Positions 43,415 through 54,482 are shown, numbered from the stretch's first letter. The stretch is DNA of 61,718 nucleotides from Curtobacterium sp. MCBA15_008 (GCF_001865065.1 NZ_MJGN01000023.1:155596-217313), one strand, 5' to 3'. Translations and numbers: made by a program. Notes: a model not told the origin generated them from the letters alone.

Positions 43415-46400
43415 GTGACGACAACCTCGTCCACCTCGGGTTCTTCTCCTTCCGGGCGGCGATCGCCGCGGGTCCCGATCGTGGTCACGATCATCGTGCT
43501 GGCAGCACTGGTGATCGCCTTCTTCATCTTCGCCAGCCTGTACACCGACTACGCGTGGTTCGCGCAGCTCGGCTTCCAGCAGGTCCTCACCACGCGGTGG
43601 ATCGCCGGGACACTGATGTTCCTGGCCGGCTTCCTCGGCATGGCGGTACCCGTGTACGCGAGCATCGCGATCGCGTTCCGGTTCCGGCCCGTGTACGCGA
43701 AGCTGAACTCGCAGCTGGACCGCTACCAGCAGGTCATCGAGCCGCTGCGTCGTGCCGTGATGATCGGCATCCCGGTCGTCCTCGGCATCTTCGCCGGGCT
43801 GTCGACCGCGGGGCGCTGGAGCATGGTGCTCGAGTACTTCAACCGGACGCCGTTCGGCAAGACCGACCCGCAGTTCGGGCTCGACATCGGCTTCTACGTG
43901 TTCGAGCTGCCGTTCTGGCGCTCGATCGTGGCGTACTCGTCCGCCGTCGTGCTCATCGCCGGCCTCGCCGCGCTCGCCGCCTGCTACCTCTACGGCGCGA
44001 TGCGCTTCGGCGGTCGCGAGGTCCGCATCTCGAAGGCCGCGCGGGTCCAGCTCGCGATCACCGCGGCCGTCTACATCGCCCTGCAGGCCGTCAGCCTCTG
44101 GCTCGACCAGTACGCGGCGCTGACCAAGTCGAACTCGCTCATCACCGGTGCGCAGTACACCGAGGTGAACGCGGTCATCCCCGGTCGCGAGATCATGGCC
44201 GGCATCGCGGCGATCGTCGCGATCCTGTTCATCGTCACCGCGGTCATCGGCCGCTGGCGCATCTCGATCGTCGGGACCGGGCTGCTGCTCGTCGCGGCGA
44301 TCGTCATCGGCGGCATCTACCCGTGGATCGTCCAGCGCCTGCAGGTGAAGCCGTCCGAGCGCACCTTCGAGTCCGCGTACATCGAGCGGAACATCAAGGC
44401 CACCCGTGACGCGTACGGCGTCTCCGGCGTGCAGGAGCAGAACTACGACGCCACGACCGAGGCGAGCTCCGGCGCCCTCGCGCAGGACGCCCAGACCACG
44501 GCGAACATCCGCCTGATCGACCCGAAGATCGTGTCCGACACGTTCAGCCAGCTGCAGCAGTACCGGCAGTACTACCAGTTCCCGGACGAGCTCGACGTCG
44601 ACCGCTACGACGTGAAGGGCGAGACCGAGGACACCGTGATCGCGGTGCGCGACATCGACCTCGACGGCCTCAGCTCGCAGGCCAACACGCCGTACAACCG
44701 TGCGTTCGTGTACACCCACGGCTACGGCGTCACCGCGGCCTTCGGCAACCAGCGCGCGAGCGACGGCAAGCCGGTGTTCCTCGAGTCGGGCATCCCGTCG
44801 AACGGCGCCCTGGGCGACTTCCAGCAGCGCGTGTACTTCGGTGAGACCTCGCCGGCGTACTCGATCGTCGGTGCGCCGAAGGGCTCGAAGAACGTCGAGC
44901 TCGACTACCCGTCCGGCTCCGACGACGACAACGGCGGCAACGCCACGACGACGTACGCGGGCAACGGCGGACCGAGCCTCGGCAACTTCTTCAACCGCCT
45001 CGTCTACGCGGCGAAGTTCCAGTCGGAGCAGATCCTGCTGTCGGACGCGGTGAACAAGGACTCGCAGATCCTCTACGACCGCGATCCGATCGCGCGCGTG
45101 CAGAAGGTCGCGCCGTACCTGACGACCGACAGCGACGCGTACCCGGCGATCGTCGACCACCGCATCCAGTGGGTCGTCGACGGCTACACGACGAGCGATG
45201 CCTACCCGTACTCGCAGAGCCAGAGCCTGTCGGACAGCATCGCCGGCGCCGAGAGCTCGGCGTACCGCACCGACCAGGTGAACTACATCCGGAACTCGGT
45301 GAAGGCCACCGTCGACGCGTACACGGGCAAGGTGACCCTCTACTCGTGGGACACCAAGGACCCGGTGCTGAAGACGTGGCAGAAGATCTTCCCGACCTCG
45401 GTCAAGCCGGTGTCGCAGATGAGTGCGCAGCTGCTCGACCACGTCCGGTACCCGACCGACCTGTTCAAGGTGCAGCGGTCCATCCTCGGCACGTACCACG
45501 TGACGAACGCGAACTCGTTCTACTCGGGTGACGACGCGTGGAACACGCCGCAGGAACCGACCTCGGGGACGAACGACACGTCGGACACCGCGGACACGTC
45601 GACCACGACGAACTCGGGGACGAACGCCCTCGGCACGACCACCACGCCACGGGCGAACCTGCAGGACCCGTACTACCTCACGATGAAGGTGCCGGGGCAG
45701 GGGACCGCGTACACGCTGTACACGACCTACATCCCGCAGCAGTCCGCTGGCGCGAACAACCGCAACGTGCTGACCGGGTACCTGGCGGTCGACTCCGACG
45801 CCGGTGGTGCCGGCAAGGGGAAGAAGGGGTCCGGCTACGGCAAGCTCACGCTGTTGACGATGCCGAAGACGGACAACATCCCAGGCCCGGCGCAGGTGCA
45901 GAACCTGTTCAACTCGGACACCACGGTGTCGCAGGAGCTGAACATCCTGAAGCGGGGCAACTCGACCGTGAAGCAGGGCAACCTGTTGACGCTCCCGGTC
46001 GGTGGCGGGTTCCTCTACGTCCAGCCGGTGTACGTGCAGTCGACGTCGAGCGGCTCGTACCCGCTGCTGCAGAAGGTCCTCGTGGCGTTCGGCGACAAGA
46101 TCGCGTTCGAGGACACCCTCGACGAGGCGCTCAACAGCCTGTTCGGCGGTGACTCCGGCGCTGCCGCGGGTGACCAGGGCGCTGCGGGCGGGTCGGACTC
46201 GGGCTCGGGGTCGGGTTCGGGGTCGTCCGACTCCGGGTCGTCCGACTCGGGCTCCTCTGACTCGGGTTCGACCGGTGGTTCGTCCGACTCCGGTTCGACG
46301 GGTGGCTCGACCGGCACCGTCGACAACGAGGCGCTGCAGAAGGCCCTCAACGACGCCAAGCAGGCGCTGCAGGACCGTCAGGACGCCTACGCGGACAACG

Positions 46401-46480
46401 ACCTGGTCGCCGCTGCCGAGGCCGACCAGCGCCTGCAGGACGCGATCCAGGCGGCCACCGAAGCCGAGAACGGGAACTAG
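43415..46480 (+). CDS. UPF0182 family large membrane protein
   Basis: A 1021-aa protein. Residues 20 to about 310 hold seven hydrophobic segments, beginning VVTIIVLAALVIAFFIFASL; the remaining ~700 residues are the large soluble UPF0182 domain, presumably extracytoplasmic. Near the C-terminus a Ser/Gly/Asp repeat (SDSGSSDSGSSDSG type, ~residues 925-970) links to a helical coiled-coil-like end (ALNDAKQALQDRQDAYADND). The function of the family is unknown. GTG start with GGAG 8 nt upstream. A perfect hairpin follows the stop. Confidence 0.93.
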   Translation: MTTTSSTSGSSPSGRRSPRVPIVVTIIVLAALVIAFFIFASLYTDYAWFAQLGFQQVLTTRWIAGTLMFLAGFLGMAVPVYASIAIAFRFRPVYAKLNSQLDRYQQVIEPLRRAVMIGIPVVLGIFAGLSTAGRWSMVLEYFNRTPFGKTDPQFGLDIGFYVFELPFWRSIVAYSSAVVLIAGLAALAACYLYGAMRFGGREVRISKAARVQLAITAAVYIALQAVSLWLDQYAALTKSNSLITGAQYTEVNAVIPGREIMAGIAAIVAILFIVTAVIGRWRISIVGTGLLLVAAIVIGGIYPWIVQRLQVKPSERTFESAYIERNIKATRDAYGVSGVQEQNYDATTEASSGALAQDAQTTANIRLIDPKIVSDTFSQLQQYRQYYQFPDELDVDRYDVKGETEDTVIAVRDIDLDGLSSQANTPYNRAFVYTHGYGVTAAFGNQRASDGKPVFLESGIPSNGALGDFQQRVYFGETSPAYSIVGAPKGSKNVELDYPSGSDDDNGGNATTTYAGNGGPSLGNFFNRLVYAAKFQSEQILLSDAVNKDSQILYDRDPIARVQKVAPYLTTDSDAYPAIVDHRIQWVVDGYTTSDAYPYSQSQSLSDSIAGAESSAYRTDQVNYIRNSVKATVDAYTGKVTLYSWDTKDPVLKTWQKIFPTSVKPVSQMSAQLLDHVRYPTDLFKVQRSILGTYHVTNANSFYSGDDAWNTPQEPTSGTNDTSDTADTSTTTNSGTNALGTTTTPRANLQDPYYLTMKVPGQGTAYTLYTTYIPQQSAGANNRNVLTGYLAVDSDAGGAGKGKKGSGYGKLTLLTMPKTDNIPGPAQVQNLFNSDTTVSQELNILKRGNSTVKQGNLLTLPVGGGFLYVQPVYVQSTSSGSYPLLQKVLVAFGDKIAFEDTLDEALNSLFGGDSGAAAGDQGAAGGSDSGSGSGSGSSDSGSSDSGSSDSGSTGGSSDSGSTGGSTGTVDNEALQKALNDAKQALQDRQDAYADNDLVAAAEADQRLQDAIQAATEAENGN

Positions 46481-46485
46481 ACACA

Positions 46486-46520
46486 CCGTGGCGGGGCACT
46501 CGATTTGTGCCCCGCCACGG
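46486..46520 (+). terminator. Hairpin terminator of the UPF0182 gene
   Basis: A perfect 14-bp stem (46486-46499 / 46507-46520) with a T-containing 7-nt loop, 5 nt after the stop. Confidence 0.88.
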
Positions 46521-46527
46521 GCCCGTG

Positions 46528-46533
46528 TAGGCT
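46528..46533 (+). promoter_or_regulatory. -10 box TAGGCT of the initiator tRNA gene
   Basis: TAGGCT lies 11 nt before the mature tRNA 5' end. Confidence 0.5.
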
Positions 46534-46544
46534 TATCAACGTGC

Positions 46545-46621
46545 CGCGGGGTGGAGCAGTTCGGTAGCTCGCTGGGCTCATAACCCAGAGGTCGTAGGTT
46601 CAAATCCTGCCCCCGCAACCA
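46545..46621 (+). tRNA. Initiator tRNA-fMet (CAT anticodon)
   Basis: A 77-nt tRNA with CCA encoded. The acceptor 5' CGCGGGG pairs with CCCCGC but leaves C1 opposite A, the unpaired 1-72 position of initiator tRNAs. The anticodon stem has three G-C pairs (CTGGG/CCCAG) around CTCATAA, another initiator mark. T arm GTAGG-TTCAAAT-CCTGC is sound. It is bracketed by its own -10 box and a strong terminator. Confidence 0.96.
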
Positions 46622-46632
46622 AGCGTCACGAA

Positions 46633-46670
46633 GAAGAAGGCCCCGGTCCACTCGGACCGGGGCCTTCTTC
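46633..46670 (+). terminator. Terminator of the tRNA gene
   Basis: A perfect 17-bp stem (46633-46649 / 46654-46670) with an ACTC loop and a TTCTTC end. Confidence 0.9.
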
Positions 46671-46690
46671 GTGTGCCCGGCACCTGGCCC

Positions 46691-46728
46691 GCCGTGCCGT
46701 GCCGTGCCGTGCTGTGCCGTGCCGTGCC
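46691..46728. repeat. Pentanucleotide repeat (GTGCC)7
   Basis: Seven tandem GTGCC units (46694-46728), the fourth being GTGCT, between the tRNA terminator and the nitrilase promoter. A five-base unit would shift frame if it lay in a gene, but it is non-coding. Confidence 0.85.
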
Positions 46729-46778
46729 GGGCGTGCCGTCCGGGCTGGCGCGCGCGAGACTCGGGCGCGGCCCGCCAG

Positions 46779-46784
46779 TACGCT
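46779..46784 (+). promoter_or_regulatory. -10 box TACGCT of the nitrilase gene
   Basis: TACGCT ends 6 nt before the ATG at 46791. Confidence 0.5.
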
Positions 46785-46790
46785 CGGCGC

Positions 46791-47636
46791 ATGGGCACCC
46801 TCACGATCGCAGCGGCGCAGTTCGCACCCGTGGACGACCCGAACGCCAACCTCGAGACCGTCCGGGCGGCGGCGGTCGATGCAGCGGCACGTGGCGCCGG
46901 ACTCCTCGTCACGCCCGAGTACACGTCGTACTTCACGGCAGACATCGACGACCGGTTCGTCGCCGCCGCGCAGCCGCTCGACGGCCCGTTCGTCACCGGC
47001 TTGCAGGACATCGCCCGCACCACCGGCATCGCGCTCGTGGTCGGGGTCGCCGAGACGGCCGAGGTCCCCGGCCGCTTCCGGAACACCCTCGTCGCGGTCC
47101 TGCCCGACGGGTCGATCGCCGCCACGTACCGAAAGGTGCACCTCTACGACGCGTTCGGCTCCCGGGAGTCCGACCGCATCGAGTCCGGCGACCCGGCACA
47201 GCTGCCGGTGTTCGACCTCGGCGGCCTCCGGATCGGCCTGGAGACCTGCTACGACCTGCGCTTCCCGGAGGTCACCCGACGCCTCGCCGCGACCGAACAC
47301 GGAGCCGCCGACGTCGTCGTCCTGCCTGCCGAGTGGGTGCGTGGTCCGGGCAAGGAACACCACTGGCGCACGCTCCTGACCGCCCGCGCGATCGAGAACA
47401 CCGTGTGGGTCGTCGGCGTCGGGCAGACCCCGCCGGTCGGCATCGGCGGATCGATCGTGCTCGATCCCTCCGGCGTCGCCGTCGCCGCTGCGGGAGCGGT
47501 GCCGGGCACGCTCCTCGCGACGGTCGACACGGCCGTCACCGAGACGGTCCGGCAGACGAACCCCTCGCTGTCGCTGCGACGCTACGACGTGGTGCTGCGC
47601 GAGCAGCCGGGAGGCACGGCGCACCTCCGACGCTGA
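46791..47636 (+). CDS. Carbon-nitrogen hydrolase (nitrilase superfamily, Nit1/Nit2-like)
   Basis: A 281-aa amidase. The catalytic Glu-Lys-Cys triad is seen in TPEYTSYF, YRKVHLYDAFG and GLETCYDLRFPEV. The closest groups act on deaminated glutathione or omega-amides; metabolite repair is likely but the substrate is inferred. ATG 46791 is set by the promoter; a longer upstream frame runs through the GTGCC repeat and is rejected. Its C-terminal codons include a GGGAGGCACG copy of the recurrent motif (47610). Confidence 0.88.
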   Translation: MGTLTIAAAQFAPVDDPNANLETVRAAAVDAAARGAGLLVTPEYTSYFTADIDDRFVAAAQPLDGPFVTGLQDIARTTGIALVVGVAETAEVPGRFRNTLVAVLPDGSIAATYRKVHLYDAFGSRESDRIESGDPAQLPVFDLGGLRIGLETCYDLRFPEVTRRLAATEHGAADVVVLPAEWVRGPGKEHHWRTLLTARAIENTVWVVGVGQTPPVGIGGSIVLDPSGVAVAAAGAVPGTLLATVDTAVTETVRQTNPSLSLRRYDVVLREQPGGTAHLRR

Positions 47637-47671
47637 CCTCGCGCCGCCGACGCGGGAACCGGCACGGCACC

Positions 47672-47879
47672 TGGTGGAATCGGGCGTACCAGGTCGAAAG
47701 TTCCGGCCGGGTACGCCCGCTTCGACCAAGTACGCACGAATCGGCCGAGTACGCACGAATCGACCGGGTTCGCCCAAATTGACCGAGTACGCACGAATCG
47801 GCCAGGTACGCACGAATCGACCAAGTACGCCCGGATCGGCCGGGAGCGCCCGATCGCAGCGAGTTCGCCCGCCGGGGCG
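47672..47879. repeat. 19-bp tandem array with an inverted first copy
   Basis: Nine consecutive 19-bp units start at 47709 and run to 47879 (47709, 47728, 47747, 47766, 47785, 47804, 47823, 47842, 47861), consensus GAGTACGCACGAATCGACC; the last two are degenerate. An inverted copy (GGAATCGGGCGTACC) lies at about 47676-47691. The period is exact. The array fills the convergent gap between the nitrilase and aminotransferase genes; the 19-bp period prevents one frame from coding a regular repeat. Confidence 0.92.
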
Positions 47880-47917
47880 GGACCGGCGCGGCGGGGGTGG
47901 GTCGTGCCTCCAGGCCG

Positions 47918-49120
47918 TCAGGCGCGGTCGGCGAGACCCGCGAGGCGGGCGGCAGCATCCTCGAGCACACTGCGCCGCTTGCAGAACGCGAACCGGACGA
48001 GTGAGCGGTAGCCGGCGGCGTGGTCGGGACGGACGAACGCGGAGACCGGCACGCCGACCACCCCGGCGAGCTCGGGCAGACGCAGGCAGAGCTCGCGCGC
48101 GTCGCCGTACCCGAGGGGTGCGGCGTCCGCCAGGACGAAGTACCCGCCGTCTGGCCGCATGACCTCGAAGCCGGCTGCTCGGAGCCCGGCGGCGAGCAGG
48201 TCGTGCTTCGCCGAGAGCTCCGCGGCGATCCCGGTGAACACCGCGTCGGGCAGCCGCAGGCCGACGGCGACCGCGGGCTGGAACGGCGCGCCGTTGACGA
48301 ACGTGAGGTACTGCTTCACGGTCGTGATGGCGTCCACCAGGGCCGGGGGAGCCGTGAGCCAGCCGATCTTCCAGCCCGTGGTGCTGAAGGTCTTCCCAGC
48401 GCTCGAGACGGTCACGGTGCGTTCGGCGGCGCCCGGCAGGGTGGCGATCGGGACGTGCGGCACGTCGAAGGTCAGGTGCTCGTAGACCTCGTCGGTGACG
48501 ATGACGGCGTCGTGGCGCTCGGCGAGTTCGACGACGGTGGCCAGCACCTCGGCCGGGAGGGCTCGCCCGGTGGGGTTGTGCGGCGTGTTCACCAGGACGG
48601 CGCGTGTCCGGTCCGAGAACGCTGCTCGGAGCGTGTCCTCGTCCGGGAGGAAGTCCGGCGCCGTGAGGGGCACCGTGACGTGGGTTGCTCCCGCGAGTCG
48701 GATCAGGGCGCCGTACGCGTCGTAGAAGGGTTCGAACGTGATCACCTCGTCGCCGGGCTCGACGAGGGCGAGGAGCGTGGCGGCGAGGGCCTCGGTCGCA
48801 CCGGCGGTGACGAGCACCTCGCGGTCGGGATCGACCTGCAGTCCGTACCAGTGCGCCTGGTGCTCGCTGATCGCCGCACGGAGGTCCGGGGTGCCGCGGC
48901 CCAGCGGGTACTGGTTGACGCCCTGGCGGATCGCCTCGACCGCGGCGTCGAGGACCTCGACGGGTCCGTCCTCGTCCGGGAAGCCCTGCCCGAGGTTGAT
49001 CGAGCCGGTCGCCGCGGCGAGGGCGCTCATCTCGGCGAAGACCGTCGGCGCCGGGACGCCGTCCGCACCGAGGAGCATCGCTCCCTCGGCTGCTCGCAAC
49101 CAGGGTCCTGCCTGACGCAT
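47918..49120 (-). CDS. Class I/II PLP aminotransferase
   Basis: A 400-aa fold-type I enzyme. Landmarks are INLGQGFPDEDGP, NQYPLGRGTPDLR, VNTPHNPTGRAL, VTDEVYEHLTF and SSAGKTFSTTGWKIGW with the PLP Lys. The GQGFPD and YPLGxGxPxLR features match the kynurenine/methionine-type (YbdL/CCBL) aminotransferases that accept glutamine or methionine. Pairing with a neighbouring Nit2-like omega-amidase would be consistent with a glutamine transaminase/omega-amidase salvage route. ATG 49120 follows GGAGGG. A CGTGCCTCCAGGC element abuts the stop. Confidence 0.86.
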   Translation of the reverse strand: MRQAGPWLRAAEGAMLLGADGVPAPTVFAEMSALAAATGSINLGQGFPDEDGPVEVLDAAVEAIRQGVNQYPLGRGTPDLRAAISEHQAHWYGLQVDPDREVLVTAGATEALAATLLALVEPGDEVITFEPFYDAYGALIRLAGATHVTVPLTAPDFLPDEDTLRAAFSDRTRAVLVNTPHNPTGRALPAEVLATVVELAERHDAVIVTDEVYEHLTFDVPHVPIATLPGAAERTVTVSSAGKTFSTTGWKIGWLTAPPALVDAITTVKQYLTFVNGAPFQPAVAVGLRLPDAVFTGIAAELSAKHDLLAAGLRAAGFEVMRPDGGYFVLADAAPLGYGDARELCLRLPELAGVVGVPVSAFVRPDHAAGYRSLVRFAFCKRRSVLEDAAARLAGLADRA

Positions 49121-49300
49121 GTGGTTCCCTCCGGGGGTCGACGGCGACGTGCCGTCCAACCTAGCGGCCGGCTCCGACGCCACCCGGGAACCCGTGCACA
49201 GGCCACGCATAAGATCGCCATAGGTCGCTCGCAGCGTCGTCAGGAGCACCGCTCAGGTGCGTCCGACAGACTGCACGAGCTTGAAAGGAGCACGTCCAGC

Positions 49301-51442
<2,142 letters not shown>

Positions 51443-51465
51443 CGCGGTCGGCTGAGCCGACGATA

Positions 51466-51505
51466 GACGGGAGGCGCGGTGCCAACTGGCACCGCGCCTC
51501 CCGTC
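51466..51505. terminator. Palindromic terminator of the htrA-like gene
   Basis: A perfect 19-bp stem (51466-51484 / 51487-51505) with a 2-nt loop. The core GGGAGGCGCGGTGCCA is almost identical to that at 18163-18178. Confidence 0.88.
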
Positions 51506-51586
51506 CGTGCGTCCGTCGGTTCTCGGGCCGCCGGTCGCGTCGCCCCACCAGCCGCCGGTCGCGACGTGGGCGAGTGGCGGTCTTGA

Positions 51587-51592
51587 TAGGCT
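51587..51592 (+). promoter_or_regulatory. -10 box TAGGCT of the surface-polymer operon
   Basis: TAGGCT would start a transcript near 51600 with a ~65-nt leader before the GT2 gene at 51664. Confidence 0.45.
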
Positions 51593-51663
51593 CAGGGTCG
51601 CTCTGCGGGGCGGCACCGTCCGCGGTGCGTCCCGTGCACCCCAGCCAGGACCCCGAGGTACGC

Positions 51664-52707
51664 ATGCAGACAGACGGACAGCCCCTGCCGGGCGTCTCGT
51701 ACGTGATGCCAGTCCTCAACGAGGTCTCCGAGGTCCGGGCAGCCGTCCAGAGTCTGCTCGACCAGGACTACGCCGGGCCGTTCGAGGTCATCCTCGCGCT
51801 CGGACCGTCGATCGACGGCACGAACGAGCTGGTGGCCGAGATGAGCGCCGCCGATCCCCGGATCCGGGCGATCGACAACCCCGTCGGGTCCACACCCGCG
51901 GGCCTCAACGTGGCGATCCGGGCGTCGGTGCACCCCGTCGTGGTCCGTGTCGACGCGCACTCGGTGCTGCCCGCGGACTACACGCGGATCGCGGTGCGCG
52001 TGCTGCAGGAGTCCGGTGCGGACAACGTCGGCGGGATCATGCACGCCGAGGGACGCACCCCGTTCGAGCGGGCCGTCGCGCTGGCGTACGGCAGCCGGGT
52101 CGGACTGGGCGGGACCCCGCACCACGTCGGTGGGCAGGCCGGCCCTGCCGAGACCGCCTACCTGGGCGTGTTCCGCCGTGACCGCCTGTTCGAGGTCGGC
52201 CTGTTCGACGAGGGCATCAAGCGCGGTCAGGACTGGGAACTCAACCGACGGCTGCGCCAGACCGGCGGCACGGTGTGGTTCACGCCCGAGCTCGTCGTCA
52301 CGTACCGACCGCGGCCGAGCCTGAAGCGGCTCGTCCGGCAGTTCGTCGCGACCGGCCTGTGGCGCGGTGAGCTCGCCCGCCGGTTCCCCGCCAACAACGG
52401 CCTGCGCTACTTCGTGCCGCCCGCCATGGTCGCCGCGATGGCGCTCGGCATCGTCGCCGGTGTCGTCGGGATCGTCGGCGCCGCCCTCGGCACCGGTGCG
52501 GCCTGGGCGCTGCTGGGCTTCGCGGTGCCCGCGGTCTACCTCGTCTTCGTCGTCCTGGGCGCCGTCGCGGTCGCTCGGCGTTCGGGGCTGCCGACGCTCC
52601 TCTGGCTGCTCGTGGTGCTGCCCTGCATCCACGTCGGCTGGGGCGTCGGCTTCATCATCGGCTTCCTGACCCGGACGTCCGAACTGACCACCCACACGGG
52701 ACGGTGA
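51664..52707 (+). CDS. GT2 glycosyltransferase with C-terminal membrane segments
   Basis: A 347-aa membrane-associated enzyme. The GT-A domain shows YVMPVLNEVSE, the DxD-like VRVDAHSVLP and the acceptor-site ED-like GQDWELNRRL. Two or three hydrophobic segments follow (AMVAAMALGIVAGVVGIVG, FAVPAVYLVFVVLGAVAV). It resembles the succinoglycan/ExoA-like group of polyprenol- or chain-extending transferases. The sugar donor is unknown. GAGG precedes the ATG. It is the first gene of a four-gene unit. Confidence 0.86.
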   Translation: MQTDGQPLPGVSYVMPVLNEVSEVRAAVQSLLDQDYAGPFEVILALGPSIDGTNELVAEMSAADPRIRAIDNPVGSTPAGLNVAIRASVHPVVVRVDAHSVLPADYTRIAVRVLQESGADNVGGIMHAEGRTPFERAVALAYGSRVGLGGTPHHVGGQAGPAETAYLGVFRRDRLFEVGLFDEGIKRGQDWELNRRLRQTGGTVWFTPELVVTYRPRPSLKRLVRQFVATGLWRGELARRFPANNGLRYFVPPAMVAAMALGIVAGVVGIVGAALGTGAAWALLGFAVPAVYLVFVVLGAVAVARRSGLPTLLWLLVVLPCIHVGWGVGFIIGFLTRTSELTTHTGR

Positions 52708-52716
52708 ACTGACCTC

Positions 52717-53535
52717 TTGACCGATGACACCACCGGTCGCGGCGACACCCGCCCGACCTCGATCGCCGAACAGCGCCGGATCACCCAGCCGGACGAGGTC
52801 CGCTCGCGGGCGAACGCCGAGCACTGGACCGCATCGCTCTACCTGCGCGACGTCTCGCCCTACCTGACATGGGTGCTCCTCAAGACGCGGGTGACCGCGA
52901 ACCAGGTCACCGGCCTGATGATCCTGGTCGGCTGGAGCGTCGCCGCAGCACTGCTCATCCCGGGCATCTGGGGCGCGTTGCTCGCGCTCGTGTTCGGCCA
53001 GCTGCAGATGCTCGTCGACTGCAGCGACGGCGAGGTCGCCCGCTGGCGGGGGACCCGCTCGCCGGCCGGGGTGTTCCTCGACAAGGTCGGGCACTACACG
53101 ACCGAGGGGCTCATCCCGATCGCGCTCGGCGTCCGTGCGGCCACGTGGCCGATCCACGGCGCGGACTGGATGTGGACGACGATCGGCTGCGCGCTGGGCC
53201 TGGTGATCGTGCTCAACAAGGCGCTCAACGACATGGTGCACGTCGCCCGCGCCAACGCCGGTCTCGACAAGCTGGTCGACCGTCGTGACGCCGGCACCGT
53301 GCCGTCCGGTCGGCGCCTGGCGACCCTGCGCCGCGCCGCCCGCTTCCTGCCGTTCCACCGCCTGTACCACTCGGTCGAGCTCACGATCCTGGCGTTCGTC
53401 TTCGCCCTGCTCGCGCTCGTCATCGGGCACCCCCTGGCCGACCGGATCCTGGTCGGGGTGCTGCTGCCCCTCGCCGTGCTGGCGACGTTCGGGCACTTCG
53501 TCGCGATCATCTCGTCGAAGCGGGTCCGGGGATGA
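52717..53535 (+). CDS. CDP-alcohol phosphatidyltransferase family membrane enzyme, variant motif
   Basis: A 272-aa integral membrane protein with about six hydrophobic segments. The CDP-OH-P motif reads DCSDGEVAR-x8-GVFLDKVGH: Asp101, Asp104 and Asp122 are present, but the final Asp (position 126) of D-x2-DG-x2-AR-x8-G-x3-D-x3-D is His. That Asp is the proposed general base, so chemistry or acceptor may differ. Start appears to be TTG at 52717, 9 nt after the GT2 stop; no strong RBS is visible. It overlaps the next gene by 4 nt. Confidence 0.82.
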   Translation: MTDDTTGRGDTRPTSIAEQRRITQPDEVRSRANAEHWTASLYLRDVSPYLTWVLLKTRVTANQVTGLMILVGWSVAAALLIPGIWGALLALVFGQLQMLVDCSDGEVARWRGTRSPAGVFLDKVGHYTTEGLIPIALGVRAATWPIHGADWMWTTIGCALGLVIVLNKALNDMVHVARANAGLDKLVDRRDAGTVPSGRRLATLRRAARFLPFHRLYHSVELTILAFVFALLALVIGHPLADRILVGVLLPLAVLATFGHFVAIISSKRVRG

Positions 53536-54440
53536 GTGCCGGCACGGTCCGCCGGCACGCGGTCCCGCACCGCGAACGGCCCCGGGTGGCCGTCGTGAGC
53601 CTGTCACAGGGCACCCGGCCGGACGACCTGCGCCGTGGGCTGGAGAGCGTCCTCGCCCAGCAGGACGTCGAACTCGACGTGGTGTGCGTCGGCAACGGCT
53701 GGGAGCCGACCGGGCTGCCGGACGGCGTCCGTGCGCTCGCGCTGCCCGAGAACGTCGGGATCCCCGCGGGGCGGAACGCCGGGGCCGAGATCGTGGACGG
53801 CGACTACGTGTTCTTCCTCGACGACGACGCCTCGGTGCCGTCGGCGACGTTCCTGCGCGACGCGATCGGCCTGTTCGAACGCGACCCGTCGCTCGGACTC
53901 GTGCAGCCGCGCGTGGTCGACCCCACCGGCGTGGCGAACCCCACCCGCTGGATCCCGCGCATCCGGAAGGGCGAGGCCGACCACTCGTCGCCGGTGTTCT
54001 CCGTCTGGGAGGGCGCGGTCGTCCTGCCGATGGACGTCTACCGTGCGACCGGTGGCTGGGGAGCCGAGTACTTCTACGCGCACGAGGGCATCGAGCTCGC
54101 GTGGCGCGTCTGGGATGCCGGCCGCCGCACCTGGTACGCCGGTGACCTCGTGGCGAACCACCCCGCGATCGACCCGGCGCGCCACCGTGAGTACTACCGC
54201 CTGAACGCCCGCAACCGCGTCTGGCTCGCGCGGCGCAACCTGCCCGCCGTGCTCCGCCCGCTGTACGTCGGGTCGTGGGCGGCGATCCAGGTCGCGCGCT
54301 GGTGGCGGCACCCACGGCGCCTGGTGACCTGGTTCGGCGGCGTCCGCGAGGGCTGGACCACCGACTGCGGTCCCGTGCACGTCATGGGCTGGCTCACCAT
54401 CGGCCGGATGACGCTCGCGGGTCGCCCGCCCGTCGTCTGA
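53532..54440 (+). CDS. GT2 family glycosyltransferase
   Basis: A 302-aa enzyme with the GT-A motifs VAVVSLSQG, PENVGIPAGRNAGAE and the DxD-like FFLDDDASVP, and a later FYAHEGIELAWRVWDAG acceptor segment. This combination is typical of rhamnosyl- or galactosyl-type transferases (RfbN/GlfT-like), but the sugar is unknown. The C-terminus has an amphipathic segment (SWAAIQVARWWRHPRR) suited to membrane contact. The ATG overlaps the previous stop (ATGA), indicating coupled translation. Confidence 0.87.
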   Translation: MSAGTVRRHAVPHRERPRVAVVSLSQGTRPDDLRRGLESVLAQQDVELDVVCVGNGWEPTGLPDGVRALALPENVGIPAGRNAGAEIVDGDYVFFLDDDASVPSATFLRDAIGLFERDPSLGLVQPRVVDPTGVANPTRWIPRIRKGEADHSSPVFSVWEGAVVLPMDVYRATGGWGAEYFYAHEGIELAWRVWDAGRRTWYAGDLVANHPAIDPARHREYYRLNARNRVWLARRNLPAVLRPLYVGSWAAIQVARWWRHPRRLVTWFGGVREGWTTDCGPVHVMGWLTIGRMTLAGRPPVV

Positions 54441-54482
54441 CCCCACCACCACCGACCGACCGCCGACACCGGAAGAGGGACC

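Noticed and set aside
43133..47125. A 1330-residue minus-strand open frame opposite UPF0182
   Set aside because: Arg/Val/Asp-rich shadow of a well-recognised gene; it also runs through the tRNA gene and terminators.
47709..47879. Plasmid or phage replication origin (iterons)
   Set aside because: No rep gene, partition gene or AT-rich melting region is nearby; the context is plain chromosome.
48020..49300. In-frame upstream extension of the HtrA-like gene
   Set aside because: It is antisense to the aminotransferase; the ATG at 49301 has a strong GAAAGGAG.
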